This document shows, piece by piece, positions 41,168 through 52,449 of a DNA stretch of 56,358 nucleotides. The translations under genes were made by a program, and so were the position numbers. The DNA comes from Roseomonas aeriglobus (lineage in GTDB: Bacteria; Pseudomonadota; Alphaproteobacteria; Sphingomonadales; Sphingomonadaceae), in NCBI GenBank assembly GCA_016937575.1, contig JAFHKN010000001.1:1-56358 (forward strand), in the 5' to 3' direction. Each line of letters starts with the position of its first letter. Within the stretch, counting starts at the first letter, position 1. The notes beneath the pieces are model-generated. The model searched no databases and had not been told where the DNA came from. It worked only from the letters and a program-made list of their open reading frames with translations.

Positions 41168-42101
41168 TTAGGCCAGTCCGACCGGCGGCTCGTCGGACCA
41201 GAGCTGGTCGACGCCGAGCGGCGCGCCATGCTGGTGGACGCGGGCTTCGCCCCAAGGCTCTGAGTGCATCTGCCCCAGCGTATCGACGACGTTGTAGGTC
41301 GACTCCAGCGGCTTGCCCGCGGCGCGGTCGGCGAGCCAGTCGGCGATCAGCGGGAAGAACGGCGTGCCGAGCTGCGATGAGCGCGAGCCGCCCATGCCGT
41401 GCTCCTCGCCAGCATACATCACCAGCGTCTTGGGCCCCGGGACGTTGTTCAGATGCTCGATCGTGCAGGCCGCATCGGTCAGCGAGTCGTCCTCGCCCGA
41501 CATGACGAAACACGGCATCTTGAGCTCGCGGCTGATCCGGAACACGTCCATCCGGTCCATGATCCGCTCCAGCGCCTCCTCGTCGGCGGAGCCCGTCATG
41601 TACATGAAGCGCTGCCGGAACGTGGGCGCCGCCATCTGGAAGATCGCCCAGTTGCGCGGCTGGAAGTTGGTGTACATCACCGCCAGTGCCGCGAAGCGCG
41701 GCTCCGCCGCCGCCATCTGCGTCGCCCAGAAACTACCGAACGACAGGCCCCACATCATGATCCGCTCGGGGTCCACCTCCGGCCGAGCCGCCGCGGCGTC
41801 GAACGCGCTCGTGCCCAGCGCGCCCTGACGGTCGGGATCGTACCAGATGCCGCGGGTGAGGCACGTGCCCTGGCCGGGGCCGTCGAGCATCAGAATCGCA
41901 AAGCCGCGGCGCAGGAAGCGGTCGGCCGAGCCGCCGATCTGCAACTCCTTGAACGCGTCCATGCCGCTGACCATGACGAGGCAGGGCAGCTTAGTGCCCT
42001 CGGCATAGCCGGGGGGCAGGTGGAACCAGCCGGGCACGGTGGTATCGCCGAACCGCACCTCGACCGCCTCGACCCGGTGGTCGGCGTGCGGAATGTAAGC
42101 C
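41168..42101 (-). pseudogene. Alpha/beta hydrolase, C-terminal catalytic part (split gene)
   Basis: The whole catalytic domain is here. Counted from the GTG at 42058, the nucleophile is Ser106 in GLSFGS, the acid Asp190/191 in MSGEDDSLTD, and the base His220 in AGEEHGMGG. LVMVSGMDAFKELQ and LMLDGPGQGTC are typical of hydrolases related to 2,6-dihydroxypseudooxynicotine hydrolase, which cleave C-C bonds and need an N-terminal helical cap. The frame is open upstream through AYIPHADHR-VEAVEV to the junction at about 42101, where the cardiolipin-synthase fragment begins. The cap is at 15814-16205. A shortened protein from the GTG is possible but would lack the cap. Confidence 0.8.
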
Positions 42102-42672
42102 GCCGCCGTCGCCGCTGCCCGACGGCTTTCCGGCCATCGCGGTCGGGACGGGGCCTCTGTCGTCGCGCGGGACCATGACCGATCTGTTCGTCGCCGTGCT
42201 GGCGGCTGCGCGCGAGACGGTGACGATCACCACGCCCTATTTCGCCCCCGATCCGCCGCTGATCGGCGCAATCGTGGCGGCGGCGCGGCGGGGGGTCGCG
42301 CTGCGTATCATCTTCCCCCGCCGCAACGACAACCGCATCGTCGGCGCGATCAGCCGAGCCTATTACCCGGTGCTGGCGAAGGCCGGCGTGCGCATCTTCG
42401 AATATCGCGGCGGCCTGCTCCACGCCAAGACGCTGATCGCCGACGGATCGCTCGGGCTGGTCGGTTCCGCCAACATGGACCGCCGCAGCCTCGACCTCAA
42501 TTTCGAGAACAACATCCTGTTCGATTCAACCGACCTCGCCGAACGGGTCGCCGCGCATCAGCGCGCGTGGCTCGCGGATGCGATCGAGATCGACCACGGC
42601 GGCATCGCGGCGCGTTCGCTGCCGCGACGGTTCGTCGATAATCTGCTGACGATGATCGCGGCGGTGTTCTGA
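42100..42672 (+). pseudogene. Cardiolipin synthase-like PLD, C-terminal half (second copy)
   Basis: Identical to 282-854. It is truncated at the segment boundary, with a single HKD motif (HAKTLIADG). Confidence 0.8.
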
Positions 42673-42699
42673 CGTGGCGGGTGCAAGAGAGACCGGTCG

Positions 42700-43125
42700 A
42701 TGGTGAACGTAACGGCGATCGTCGCGGCGCTGGTGGGATCGCTGGCGGGCGGCGTGGGGCATTACCTGCTCGCCCGGCGCTCGTCGCGTCAAACGCGGCG
42801 CGCGATGATGACCGGCCTGGTCGCCGAGGTCGCCGTGCTTCGCCATCTGCTCGACCTGCAGTTCGGCAAGGCCGGCACAGCGGACGGCCCCATCGCGATC
42901 TTTCCGCTCACCTATCACGGCGAACTGGCGGCGGTTTACGACGCGCTGAGCGCGCATCTGGGCAGTCTCGACGAACAGGATGCCGAGCGGATCGTGCGCT
43001 TTCACACGCTGTGCAAGACCATCATCGGGATGGCGGACACGACAGGTGCGCCGCCCGTCGCGCCAGCACTGATCGCCGAAACCCTGACGCTAGGCGAGGC
43101 GATCGTCGCCGACCATCGCGGTTAG
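42700..43125 (+). CDS. Small membrane-anchored protein, intact copy
   Basis: A 141-residue protein with one N-terminal transmembrane helix (about 5-25, TAIVAALVGSLAGGVGHYLL) followed by a basic stretch (ARRSSRQTRRA) that should keep the remainder in the cytoplasm. The soluble part is helical (VAEVAVLRHLLDLQF) and matches no family I recognise. GAGAG precedes the ATG. It follows the PLD fragment by 27 bp and its stop overlaps that of the convergent peroxidase gene. The first copy (882-1308) is frameshifted by one extra C, so this version should be taken as correct. Confidence 0.65.
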   Translation: MVNVTAIVAALVGSLAGGVGHYLLARRSSRQTRRAMMTGLVAEVAVLRHLLDLQFGKAGTADGPIAIFPLTYHGELAAVYDALSAHLGSLDEQDAERIVRFHTLCKTIIGMADTTGAPPVAPALIAETLTLGEAIVADHRG

Positions 43126-44087
43126 CCGCCGCACAGCCCGGTGAGGACACGCCGCGACGGCGCGAAGAATGTCGTCCCCGTCTTCGGCGTGGAAAAGTCC
43201 AGCAGCCGGTCATGGCGGCCGGGCGGATCGCCGACGAACATCCGCTCGAGCATCTTCTCGATCACCCAAAGGCGTCGCGAATAGCCGATGAAATAGGTGC
43301 CGAACTCGCCGCGCGCGGGATCGCCGTACGGCATGTTGTCGCGCAGGATGTCGTGCTCGGTGCCATCCTCATCGACGATCGTGCTGAGGGTCTTGTGCGA
43401 TTTCTGCGCGTCCGCGCCGGCATCGGGGAGCTCGACGTTATCGACCTTGGTCCGGCCGATGATCTCTTCCTGTGCGCTTGCTCCCGCCGCGTTCCAGCCC
43501 GTCATGTCGTGCAGGTATTTCTGCACCACGACATAGCTGCCGCCGGCGAAATCCGGGTCTTCCTCGCCTACCAGCGCGGCGGCCGGAATGTCGTGACCGG
43601 CGGGATTGGCGGTGCCATCGACGAAACCGAGCAGGTCGCGTGCGTCGAAATAGCGGAACCCGGACACAGCATCCACGACCCGCACCGCCTCACCGAGCGC
43701 CGCCAGCAGCAGCCGTTCGAACTCGAAACACAGATCGACCCGCTCAGCGCGGATATGGAACAACAGATCGCCCGGCGTGGCGGGAGCCTGATGCTTGGCG
43801 CCCACGATCGGTTTGAACGGATGCAGCTCCGCCGGCATCTGTGCGGTCTTCGCAAGTCGCCTCCAGATGTCATGGCCCACGCCGACCACGCACGACAACC
43901 GGCCGGCCAGATCGCGAAAGCCCACCGTCTTGATGAGGTCGTCGACCGTCGCCAGCGTCTCGCGCACGTGCGCCAGCGCCCGATCGTCCGGCTCGACCGC
44001 CACCACGAGGAACACTGCCGCCTGCGACAGCGGCGCCTCGACGCTCTGCGCGTCGATCGGCACACGCTCCCAGGTCTGTCCGGTCAT
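43122..44087 (-). CDS. DyP-type heme peroxidase (second copy)
   Basis: Same gene as 1305-2270. All catalytic residues are unchanged (Asp157, His231, Arg249, Asn251). Confidence 0.9.
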   Translation of the reverse strand: MTGQTWERVPIDAQSVEAPLSQAAVFLVVAVEPDDRALAHVRETLATVDDLIKTVGFRDLAGRLSCVVGVGHDIWRRLAKTAQMPAELHPFKPIVGAKHQAPATPGDLLFHIRAERVDLCFEFERLLLAALGEAVRVVDAVSGFRYFDARDLLGFVDGTANPAGHDIPAAALVGEEDPDFAGGSYVVVQKYLHDMTGWNAAGASAQEEIIGRTKVDNVELPDAGADAQKSHKTLSTIVDEDGTEHDILRDNMPYGDPARGEFGTYFIGYSRRLWVIEKMLERMFVGDPPGRHDRLLDFSTPKTGTTFFAPSRRVLTGLCGG

Positions 44088-44112
44088 CGTTCGTCCATTC
44101 GTCGCTTGTGTG

Positions 44113-44301
44113 TCAGGACAAGGCGCTGGCGGCATCGTCGATCAGGCCCGTCACCGCGTCGCGCCGAAAGGCCAGCGAAGCATGGCTCGCGTCGAGGCGG
44201 ATGGTCTTGCGCGCGTCCATCCGGCCCGACATTTCCGGGTTGGCCCAAGGCGCCGCTTCGCCCCGGAAGCCGTGAGCGGGAACGATTGCCGGTTTCGCCA
44301 T
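44113..44301 (-). pseudogene. Alpha/beta hydrolase remnant (second copy)
   Basis: Same as 2296-2484. The internal deletion is identical in both copies, so it is real rather than a sequencing error. Confidence 0.55.
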
Positions 44302-44415
44302 GTGACGTCTCCCGAATATGCCGCGCGTGCGCCATTGCCTTGAGGGCCGGTATCGATCCCGCCATGCGCGTTGGCAAGAGATGCGCCGGCGCGGAAGGGG
44401 TCGCAAGCGTTCGAG

Positions 44416-45885
44416 CTATTCCCCGAACGGATAGCGCGGTGCCTGCGTTCCTTCGATCGTGATCCACTGGATCTCGGTCAGTTCCTCCAGCCCGACCATC
44501 GCACCCGATCGACCGTAGCCGCTGTCCTTCACGCCGCCGAACGGCGCCTGCGCTTCGTCGTCGAGCGTCACCGCGTTGATGTGCGCCATGCCGGTGTCGA
44601 GCCGCTTCGCCATGTCGAGTGCCAACGTCACGTCGCGGCTGAAGATCGCGCCGGTCAGGCCGTAATCGTTGTCGTTGGCGACGCGCAGCGCCTCCTCCGC
44701 GCTATCGACCGTGACGATCGAGGCGAACGGACCGAACGATTCCTCGCGGAAGACGCGCATGTCCGCGGTCACGCCGGCCAGCACGGTGGCGGCGAAGCAG
44801 CGGCCCTGCACGGTGCCGCCGGCGAGCAGCCCGGCACCCTTGGCCACCGCGTCGTCGACCAGCCCGGTCAGGTGCCCGACCGACGCATCGTTGATGACGG
44901 GGCCGAGGATGGTGTCGCTCGCGCGCGGGTCGCCGACCTTGAGCTTCTTTGCCGCGGCCGCCAGCCGGCGGGTGAACTCCTCGGCGATGGGACGCTCGAC
45001 GATGATCCGCTCGGTCGACATGCAGCCCTGGCCCGAATTGGCGAACGAGCCGAACACCGCGGCATTGACCGCGCGATCGAGGTCGGCGTCCTTCAGGACG
45101 ATGAACGGCGCCTTGCCGCCCAGTTCCAGCACCACCCGCTTCAGATATTTCGCCGCTTTCTCCGCGATGATCTTGCCGACCCTGGTCGATCCCGTGAAGT
45201 GGATGCGCCGCACGGCCGGGTGCGCGATCAGCGCATCGACGATCGCCGGCCCGTCCTTGGGCGCGTTGGTGATGAAATTGACGACGCCGGCCGGGAAGCC
45301 CGCATCCTCGAAGCACTGGGCGACCAGGCCGTGGGTGCGCGGGGTCTGCTCCGACGCCTTGATGACGACGGTGTTGCCGAGGATCAGTGCGGCGGGGACC
45401 GAGGCGGCCATCAGGAGAACCGGCGCGTTCCACGGCACGATGCTGACCACGACGCCGGCCGGCTTGCGGATCGCGACGCTGGTGCGGTTCGTATTTTCCG
45501 ACGGGATCACCTCGCCGGTCAGCCCCTCATAGGCGGCGCCGGCGGCGTAGCGCAGCTTCTCCTCCATGATCCGGGCATTGTATTCGCCCCAGGCGGCCGG
45601 GCCGCCCATCTCGGCGGTGACGGCGGCGCTGATCTCGTCCTTGCGCGCTTCCAGCGCGTCGGCGGCGGCGAGCAGATAGGCGCGGCGCCGGCTGGGCGGC
45701 AGCGCGGCCCAGCCGGCGAACGCCTTGTGCGCGGCGTCGGCGGCGCGATCGACATCCGCGACGGTCGCGGCGGCGGCACGGGTCGCCGGTTCGCCCGAAT
45801 AGGGGTCAAGCGATTCATAGGTCGCGCCGTCCGACGCCGGCGTCCATGCGCCAGCGATCAGCAGCTGTTGGTGGTTGATGGCCAT
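44416..45885 (-). CDS. Aldehyde dehydrogenase (second copy)
   Basis: Same gene as 2599-4068, with Glu254 and Cys288 retained. Confidence 0.92.
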   Translation of the reverse strand: MAINHQQLLIAGAWTPASDGATYESLDPYSGEPATRAAAATVADVDRAADAAHKAFAGWAALPPSRRRAYLLAAADALEARKDEISAAVTAEMGGPAAWGEYNARIMEEKLRYAAGAAYEGLTGEVIPSENTNRTSVAIRKPAGVVVSIVPWNAPVLLMAASVPAALILGNTVVIKASEQTPRTHGLVAQCFEDAGFPAGVVNFITNAPKDGPAIVDALIAHPAVRRIHFTGSTRVGKIIAEKAAKYLKRVVLELGGKAPFIVLKDADLDRAVNAAVFGSFANSGQGCMSTERIIVERPIAEEFTRRLAAAAKKLKVGDPRASDTILGPVINDASVGHLTGLVDDAVAKGAGLLAGGTVQGRCFAATVLAGVTADMRVFREESFGPFASIVTVDSAEEALRVANDNDYGLTGAIFSRDVTLALDMAKRLDTGMAHINAVTLDDEAQAPFGGVKDSGYGRSGAMVGLEELTEIQWITIEGTQAPRYPFGE

Positions 45886-46025
45886 GAAACCGTTTCCTTC
45901 CGTCTGGCGGACGCCGTCGATCGAACCGATCGGATCCTGCCGTGACGAAGGAAATACTGTTCCCCGCCTTCGCGATAAACCGGCGGACGAAAAACGCACT
46001 GTTATTGATGCCAGAAACAATCCGG

Positions 46026-46928
46026 TCAGAGGTAGGGCTGCATCGTGGTTTCGACCCAGACCAGAAACGCGCGCATCTTGGCCGACAGATTGCGGCGGTG
46101 GGCCACCACGAACCAGACCGGCAACGGTTCCGGCGGATAGGCAGACAGGATTTCGACCATCTCGCCACTGTCGAAGAGCGGCTGCATCGCTGCGAGACCC
46201 GCCTGGATCAGCCCGATGCCCGCCAGCCCGGCGGCATGATACGTCTGGACATTGTTGACGCTGACGTCACCCGGCAGGCCGAGGGTCGCATAGCCGTCGC
46301 CGTCGGGATATTCCCAACCGAAGCTCCTCGTCCCCAGAGCTGGTGCATAATGCACGATCCGATGGCCCTGACGGACGAGATCGTCCGGCGTCAGGGGTGT
46401 GCCATATCGCGCGAGATAGGCGGGACTGGCGGCGTTCACCATGCGCAGCGCGCCGAGCGGCCGTGCGATCAGATTGTCGTCGCCGATCGTCCCGACCCGC
46501 AACACGCCATCGAACCCTTCCTGCACGATATCGACGCGCCGATCGGTGCTGGATATTTCAAGTTCCAGTCCGGGATGGGCGGCGAGCAGCGCCGGCAGCG
46601 CCGGGATCAGCATCGCGCGGGCCAGTTCGGTCGGCACATCGACGCGCAACCGGCCGCGCACCGTGCCGCCGTGCTGCGTGAACATGGCGTCCAGACCTTC
46701 CGCCTCGGCGAGCAATTCCATGGCACGCGCATGGAAAGCGCGACCGTCGTCGGTCAGATGAACCGCACGCGTGGTGCGATGGAGCAACCGGACGCCGACC
46801 GTCGCTTCCAGGTCACGCACCGCGGTGGACACACGCCCCTTGTGCATTCCGAGGCTTTCGGCGGCCCTGGTGAAGCTCGCCATATCGGCGACGCGGGCGA
46901 AGATGATGAGCGGGGTCAGATCGCGCAT
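46026..46928 (-). CDS. LysR-family regulator (second copy)
   Basis: Same gene as 4209-5111. Confidence 0.92.
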   Translation of the reverse strand: MRDLTPLIIFARVADMASFTRAAESLGMHKGRVSTAVRDLEATVGVRLLHRTTRAVHLTDDGRAFHARAMELLAEAEGLDAMFTQHGGTVRGRLRVDVPTELARAMLIPALPALLAAHPGLELEISSTDRRVDIVQEGFDGVLRVGTIGDDNLIARPLGALRMVNAASPAYLARYGTPLTPDDLVRQGHRIVHYAPALGTRSFGWEYPDGDGYATLGLPGDVSVNNVQTYHAAGLAGIGLIQAGLAAMQPLFDSGEMVEILSAYPPEPLPVWFVVAHRRNLSAKMRAFLVWVETTMQPYL

Positions 46929-47082
46929 CACGCCAGTCTAAGGCAATCCCGCGGCGTGGCCATGTTCCGATCATCCCGGGCACCGGCCTGGGGCGCGGCG
47001 TTGCACGGCGACGACGCTTCGGGGCGCCGGCCACGGTGTCGACCTGTTGCGCGACGAGACGGGGCCGGCGTAGAATCCGTCC

Positions 47083-48012
47083 GTGCTGGATTCCCGTCTG
47101 AGATATGCGGTGGCCGTGGCCCGCGTCGGGTCTTTCTCGGGTGCGTCCAAGGCGGTCGGGGTTACGCAGTCGGCGATCACCAAGAGCGTCGCCGATCTGG
47201 AGCAGCAACTCGGCTTCGCGATCTTCAACCGGACGTCGCGCGGCGTGGCGATGACGCCGGAGGGTCGCGATTTCATCGACCGGGCGGCACGGCTGCTGGC
47301 GGATGCCGCAGACCTGTTCGGCGAGCGCGACCGGGGCGCCGACCCGTTCGCGGGGCAGCTTCGCATCGGCCTTTTCCCCGGATCGATCGACTGGCTGATG
47401 ACGGGGCCGGCGATCGCGCTCCTGAAACGACATGCCGGCGTGCGCTTCGAAACCGTCTCCGGTAACAGCGAGCGGGCGGTGCAGTTGCTGTCGCGCGGTG
47501 ACATCGACGTCGCATTCGGGCTGGAGGCCGCGTTTTCCGGCTGGCCGCAGTTCAAGTGCGATCGCATCGCGACGATCGAGATCCTTCCGTTCGTGCGCAG
47601 GGAGCACCCGATCCTGACAAGGCATTCGATCGACAAGCGGGCGCTGACGCAGTTCGATTTCGTCGTGCCGTCGTCGTCCGAACCCTATACGCCGATCATC
47701 CAGCAACTCTACGAGCAGGACGGTCAGCGCCCGGAGGATCGGGTGCACATGACCGACTATTTCCCGCTGGCGCGGCAGATCGTCGCCGCGACCGACACCG
47801 TCGGGCTGGTGGCCAAAGCCTTCACCGCCGGCCGCTGGTTCCGCGATGGGTTCGTCGCGCTGCCCGATACCGGACTGCTGGAGCCGCTGGTGCTGGCCTA
47901 TGCCGCCCGCGCGCGCTGGCAGATCAAGCCGGCAGCGCGGGATCTGATCGCCCGCGTCCGCGAGGCCTGGACGCCGGCGCCGCGGAGCGAGGCGCCGGCG
48001 ACGAACGGCTAG
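47083..48012 (+). CDS. LysR-family regulator, GTG start (second copy)
   Basis: Same gene as 5266-6195. Confidence 0.92.
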   Translation: MLDSRLRYAVAVARVGSFSGASKAVGVTQSAITKSVADLEQQLGFAIFNRTSRGVAMTPEGRDFIDRAARLLADAADLFGERDRGADPFAGQLRIGLFPGSIDWLMTGPAIALLKRHAGVRFETVSGNSERAVQLLSRGDIDVAFGLEAAFSGWPQFKCDRIATIEILPFVRREHPILTRHSIDKRALTQFDFVVPSSSEPYTPIIQQLYEQDGQRPEDRVHMTDYFPLARQIVAATDTVGLVAKAFTAGRWFRDGFVALPDTGLLEPLVLAYAARARWQIKPAARDLIARVREAWTPAPRSEAPATNG

Positions 48013-50267
48013 AAGTTCAGCGCGAACTCGCCGCCGATGACCCTCCCCTTGTTAAGCGGCGACAGGCTGGCGCCCGGTCCGCCGAACGCGACGGTGAGCG
48101 GCGTATCGCCACCATAAGTCACTTCGTTCAGCAAGTTGCGGGCGTAGGCCGAGAGGCGCCATTTGCGGCTCGCGGCGTTATAGGTGAGGCTCGCATCGAG
48201 CATGTCCGCAGCAGGCAGAAAGCCGACATTGTTGTCGGTGAACCGGGCGGTGTCGCGATGGGTGAAATCCACGCGTGCGGTCGCGCTCCCCAGCGCGCCC
48301 AGCGCCTGATCGTAGGTCAGCCCGGCGCCATAAGTCCAGGGTGACAGCCGCGGCAGCTTCAGGTCGCGATCGATGCCGTTGATGACGCCGTCGCCGCTGA
48401 TGTCGAAGCGGACGTTGCGATACTGGCCGTGAACATAGCCGAGCTGCCCGGACAGGACGAGGTTGGGCAGGATGAAGAACTGACCCTCCGCCTCCACGCC
48501 CTGGATCGTCGCGTCGGCGGTGTTGCGGATCACCTGGCTGATGCCCAGCGGGCCGGGCAGGTTGATCTCGCGCTGGAGGTCCTTCATCCGGTTATGAAAG
48601 GCTGCCAGGTTCAGCCGGCTGCGTCCGAACTGCTTCTTCGTCCCGATCTCGAAACTGTCCTGGACCTCCTGATCGAAGGGGCCGGGCGGCACGCCAAGAT
48701 CGGTGTTGCGCAGGTTATAGCCACCGCTGCGGAAGCCACGCGTATACAAGCCATAGACCTGCGTCTGGTCATCGGGCTTCCATTGCAGCCCGACCTTCGG
48801 TGTGAAGCTCTTCCAGTCGTTGCTGTCGACGAAGTTCGTCGCGCAGCGCAGCGTGTCGAGGTCGCAGCCGTCGGCACGCAGGGTCGAGATGCGCACGGCC
48901 TTGCGCTCCCAGCTATAGCGACCACCGAGATTGAACGTCAGCGTGTCCGCGAAATGCCAGTCGGCGGACGCAAAGATGCCCCATGTCGTCTGGTCCTGAG
49001 TCCCGCCCCCCGAAACGATGCGGCTGTTGCCGAGAAGGTTGCGCCGCTCGGCATAGGCCAGATCCTGTGTAAAATAATACAGGCCGGTCGTCACTTCCAC
49101 AGAGCCGAACTTACCGGCATAGCGCAGCTCGTTACTGAGCTGTTTCTGAGCGATGTTGAAGAAACCGTTGAAGAATGACTGCGGCGTGCCATCGATGTCG
49201 GTCGCGGTTCTCGAGCGGAACTGGCGGTAGCCCGAGATGTTCGTGATGACACCGTCGCCAAAGCCGACATCGACATTGGTTTCGACGATCGCCTGGTTCC
49301 AGATCGCCTTGTAGAAGCCCGGAAAATCAATCGACAGCGCGAACGTGTCACGCGGGAGTACCGCGTGACTCTGGACCGGCGCCCCGTCTCCATCGACGTC
49401 GCCGTGTTCGTAGCGGATGTCCATGCGGAAATCGTCCCCGCCTTTGACGGAGAGCGCGGGGCGGACAATGATGTCGCGCGACCTGCCAAAACTCCGACCG
49501 TCGAAGCGATTACGGAACCAGCCGTCGTCGTCGCTGTAATAGACCGCCAGCTTGGCCGCCAGCACGTCGTCGATCAGCGGCCCCGTCACCATACCGCTGA
49601 CGGTCTTCTTCAGGCCGGTCTCGACCGAAGCCTTGGCGTTGGCGCGGAACGTGAAGCTCGGACGTGTCGTACGCATCACCACCGCGCCGCCCGTCACGTT
49701 GCGGCCGAACAGCAGCCCCTGCGGTCCGCGCAACACCTCCACCCCCTCGAGGTCGAAGTTATCGAGCACGACGCCCGCGTTGATGCCCAGATAGATGCCG
49801 TCGACGAAGACGCCGACGGTGGGATCAATAGACGGGATGGTGCTGTTGATGCCGAGACCGCGAATGGTGAAATTGGCATATCCCGGCGCGGTCCCAACGC
49901 CGTCGAGCTGCACGTTGGGCACGTCGTAGCTGAGGCTCTGAAGGTTCTGGACGAACTTCGCGTCGAGCTGAGCCTCGCCGAACGCCGTCACCGCGACCGG
50001 CACGTTCTGCACGCTCTCCCCATAACCCTTCTTGGTGGCGGTCACGACGATGTCTTCGGACAGTGCTTCGGTGGCGCTCGATGCAGGCGCTGCGGTTCCC
50101 GCCGGTGCAGGCGTCCGGGCCGCCGGTGGCGCGGGAGCATCGGCCCCGGTCTGCGCAGGCGCTTGCCCCTGTGGTCCGGCTTCGGCGGCAGTCGGTGCCG
50201 GCGCCTCTTGCGCATGTGCCGGCCCTGCCGAAACCAAGGCGGCAGACGTCAGCAGCCAGTATTTCAT
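48009..50267 (-). CDS. TonB-dependent receptor (second copy)
   Basis: Same gene as 6192-8450. Confidence 0.93.
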   Translation of the reverse strand: MKYWLLTSAALVSAGPAHAQEAPAPTAAEAGPQGQAPAQTGADAPAPPAARTPAPAGTAAPASSATEALSEDIVVTATKKGYGESVQNVPVAVTAFGEAQLDAKFVQNLQSLSYDVPNVQLDGVGTAPGYANFTIRGLGINSTIPSIDPTVGVFVDGIYLGINAGVVLDNFDLEGVEVLRGPQGLLFGRNVTGGAVVMRTTRPSFTFRANAKASVETGLKKTVSGMVTGPLIDDVLAAKLAVYYSDDDGWFRNRFDGRSFGRSRDIIVRPALSVKGGDDFRMDIRYEHGDVDGDGAPVQSHAVLPRDTFALSIDFPGFYKAIWNQAIVETNVDVGFGDGVITNISGYRQFRSRTATDIDGTPQSFFNGFFNIAQKQLSNELRYAGKFGSVEVTTGLYYFTQDLAYAERRNLLGNSRIVSGGGTQDQTTWGIFASADWHFADTLTFNLGGRYSWERKAVRISTLRADGCDLDTLRCATNFVDSNDWKSFTPKVGLQWKPDDQTQVYGLYTRGFRSGGYNLRNTDLGVPPGPFDQEVQDSFEIGTKKQFGRSRLNLAAFHNRMKDLQREINLPGPLGISQVIRNTADATIQGVEAEGQFFILPNLVLSGQLGYVHGQYRNVRFDISGDGVINGIDRDLKLPRLSPWTYGAGLTYDQALGALGSATARVDFTHRDTARFTDNNVGFLPAADMLDASLTYNAASRKWRLSAYARNLLNEVTYGGDTPLTVAFGGPGASLSPLNKGRVIGGEFALNF

Positions 50268-50297
50268 AGCCCCTCTCCATATTGTCTGTATTTTTGT

Positions 50298-50319
50298 CGA
50301 GGCAGGATCACCTGCCTCG
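50298..50319. promoter_or_regulatory. Perfect inverted repeat before the TonB receptor (second copy)
   Basis: Same 9-4-9 palindrome as 8481-8502. Confidence 0.5.
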
Positions 50320-50381
50320 TGCGCGCCGTCCAATTCAATGCGCGGGCGATCTATTCCCTCGGCTCATGTCCTGGATCGTCG

Positions 50382-51278
50382 TCATGCCGTCCGCTGAACG
50401 GCGGTCAGGCTTTCGTTCATCGTGGTTGGGTGCTCGGCGTCGGTAAAGTCGGTGATCCCGGCCCAGTGACGCGCCACATCGTCGGGTGTGAAATCGGTCG
50501 TGCCACCGAAACGATGGCCGTGCGAACGCTCCCAGCGCAGCTTCGCGATATAGCCGGCACCGACCTCGAACAGGCCCTTGGTTTCCGCGCAGGCCTCATG
50601 TGCCAGCCAGCCGACCAGCGGGCTGATCGCTTCGGGTCGCAGACGATCGAGCAGTTCCTTCGGGAACACCGTCTCGGTCATCCGCGACGCCGCGATCGGC
50701 GCGATCGTGTTGACATGGATGTTTTTGGCTCGCCCCTCCTCCGCCAGCGCGTTGGCGAGGCCGACGATGCCGAGCTTCGCCGCCGCATAGTTCGCCTGGC
50801 CGAAATTGCCGTAGATGCCCGCCGCCGAGGTGGTCATCACGATCCGGCCATAGCCCTTCTCGCGCAGCACCGGCCACGCCGCCCGGGTGACGGCGCACGT
50901 GCCGTTCAGGTGGATGTCCTGCAGCAGCTCCCAGTCCTGATCGGTCATCTTGTGGAAGCTGACGTCGCGCAGGATGCCGGCGTTGTTGACGACGACATCG
51001 ACCGTGCCGAACGCGTCGAGCGCGGTCGCGACGACACGCGCGCCATCGGTGACGGAATCGTGGTTCGCGACCGCCTCTCCCCCGGCGGCGCGGATTTCCT
51101 CCACCACCTTGTCGGCGGCGGCGGACGAACCTCCGCCGCCGGTTTGTCCCCCGCCCAGATCGTTGACGACGACGCGCGCACCCCGCGCGCCGAACATCAG
51201 CGCATGCTGGCGCCCCAGCCCGCCGCCCGCCCCGGTGACGATCACGACGCGGCCGTCGTAGCGAAGTTCTTCGGTCAT
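50382..51278 (-). CDS. MFE-2-like SDR dehydrogenase (second copy)
   Basis: Same gene as 8565-9461. Confidence 0.85.
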   Translation of the reverse strand: MTEELRYDGRVVIVTGAGGGLGRQHALMFGARGARVVVNDLGGGQTGGGGSSAAADKVVEEIRAAGGEAVANHDSVTDGARVVATALDAFGTVDVVVNNAGILRDVSFHKMTDQDWELLQDIHLNGTCAVTRAAWPVLREKGYGRIVMTTSAAGIYGNFGQANYAAAKLGIVGLANALAEEGRAKNIHVNTIAPIAASRMTETVFPKELLDRLRPEAISPLVGWLAHEACAETKGLFEVGAGYIAKLRWERSHGHRFGGTTDFTPDDVARHWAGITDFTDAEHPTTMNESLTAVQRTA

Positions 51279-51291
51279 GATCGTGCTCCCG

Positions 51292-52437
51292 TCAGCGGAA
51301 CGCGCCGACGCCGGTCAGCGCGCGCGAGATGATGAGCTTCTGGATCTCGGTCGTGCCGTCGGGGATCGGGCAGATGATCGCCTCCCGCACCAGCCGCTCG
51401 ACGATGAACTCGCGCGTCACGCCGTTGCCGCCGTGGATCTGGAGCGCGTCGCGGGTCACGCCGATCGCCATTTCGGTCGCATACCATTTGGCCATGGCGC
51501 ATTCGGTTTCCGCACGGACGCCGGCATCGACCAGCGAGATCGCGCGGTGCGTCAGCAGCCGCGCGGCGTCGATCTGCGTCGCCATGGTGGCGAGCTTCTC
51601 GGCGATGAGCTGATGCCCGGCGATCTTGCGGCCATGCTGCGTGCGCTCCTTCGCGTAGGCGATCGCCTCGTCCAGCGCGCGACGGGCGATGCCGATGCTC
51701 CACATCGCCATGTGGCAGCGCGCGATCTCGAACACCTTCAGCGTGTTGCGCAGCCCGTCGCCGGGCTGGCCCAGCATGTTGCCGACCGGCACGCGGCAGT
51801 CGGTGAGGAAGATCTGCGCGGTCGACTGGCCGTTCAGCGCCATCTTCTCGATGTCGCGCACCTCGTACGGGCTTTCGGCGCGGTCGATCAGGATATGGCT
51901 GATCTCGTTTTCGCCGGTGCGGCAGGTGCAGACGAGCACGTCCGAATAGGCGCCGTTGGTGATCCACGTCTTCTCGCCGTTGATGACCCAATGGTCGCCG
52001 TCGCGCACCGCGCGCGTCTTCACGGCCGCCACGTCCGAGCCGACATCGGGTTCGGAAATGCCCATCGAGACGAACAGCTCGCCCGCGATCAGGCCGGGCA
52101 GGTAGCGCCGCTGGAGTTCGGGCGAGGCGCTGCGCCGGATCAGCTCGGCACCGACCGCGTTGATGAAGCCCGGAATGGCGACGTCGAGCGAGGAATAGAC
52201 GATTTCCTCGAAGATCATGAGATGCGTCAGCCACCCCATGTCGAGGCCGCCCCATTCCTCGTCGTGCGGCGCCGCGATGTGGCCGAACCGGGTCAGCTCG
52301 CCGGTCCATCGCCGCATCAGGTCGCGCGGGATGAAGCCGGGGCCATGCGCGCGGATCTCGGGTTCGAGCTTGTCGTCGAGGAAGCGGCGGACGCTCTCGA
52401 CGGCCATCCGCTGTTCGTCACCGGGCAGGAAATCCAT
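51292..52437 (-). CDS. Acyl-CoA dehydrogenase (second copy)
   Basis: Same gene as 9475-10620. The unusual Asp360 is present in both copies, so it is not a read error. Confidence 0.92.
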   Translation of the reverse strand: MDFLPGDEQRMAVESVRRFLDDKLEPEIRAHGPGFIPRDLMRRWTGELTRFGHIAAPHDEEWGGLDMGWLTHLMIFEEIVYSSLDVAIPGFINAVGAELIRRSASPELQRRYLPGLIAGELFVSMGISEPDVGSDVAAVKTRAVRDGDHWVINGEKTWITNGAYSDVLVCTCRTGENEISHILIDRAESPYEVRDIEKMALNGQSTAQIFLTDCRVPVGNMLGQPGDGLRNTLKVFEIARCHMAMWSIGIARRALDEAIAYAKERTQHGRKIAGHQLIAEKLATMATQIDAARLLTHRAISLVDAGVRAETECAMAKWYATEMAIGVTRDALQIHGGNGVTREFIVERLVREAIICPIPDGTTEIQKLIISRALTGVGAFR

Positions 52438-52449
52438 GCTCTTCGCTCC

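Larger units (their letters stand above)
1..41817. other. One full turn of a circular plasmid (about 41.8 kb)
   Basis: Window base 1 equals base 41818, and the sequence from there to the window end repeats 1-14544. One turn carries a replication initiator, iteron origin, partition pair, resolvases, oriT and mobilisation genes, which is a complete plasmid backbone. One missing C (near 33) and one extra C (955-958) in the first copy cancel, so the length estimate stays at 41,817 bp. Circularity is inferred from the redundancy, not observed directly. Confidence 0.88.
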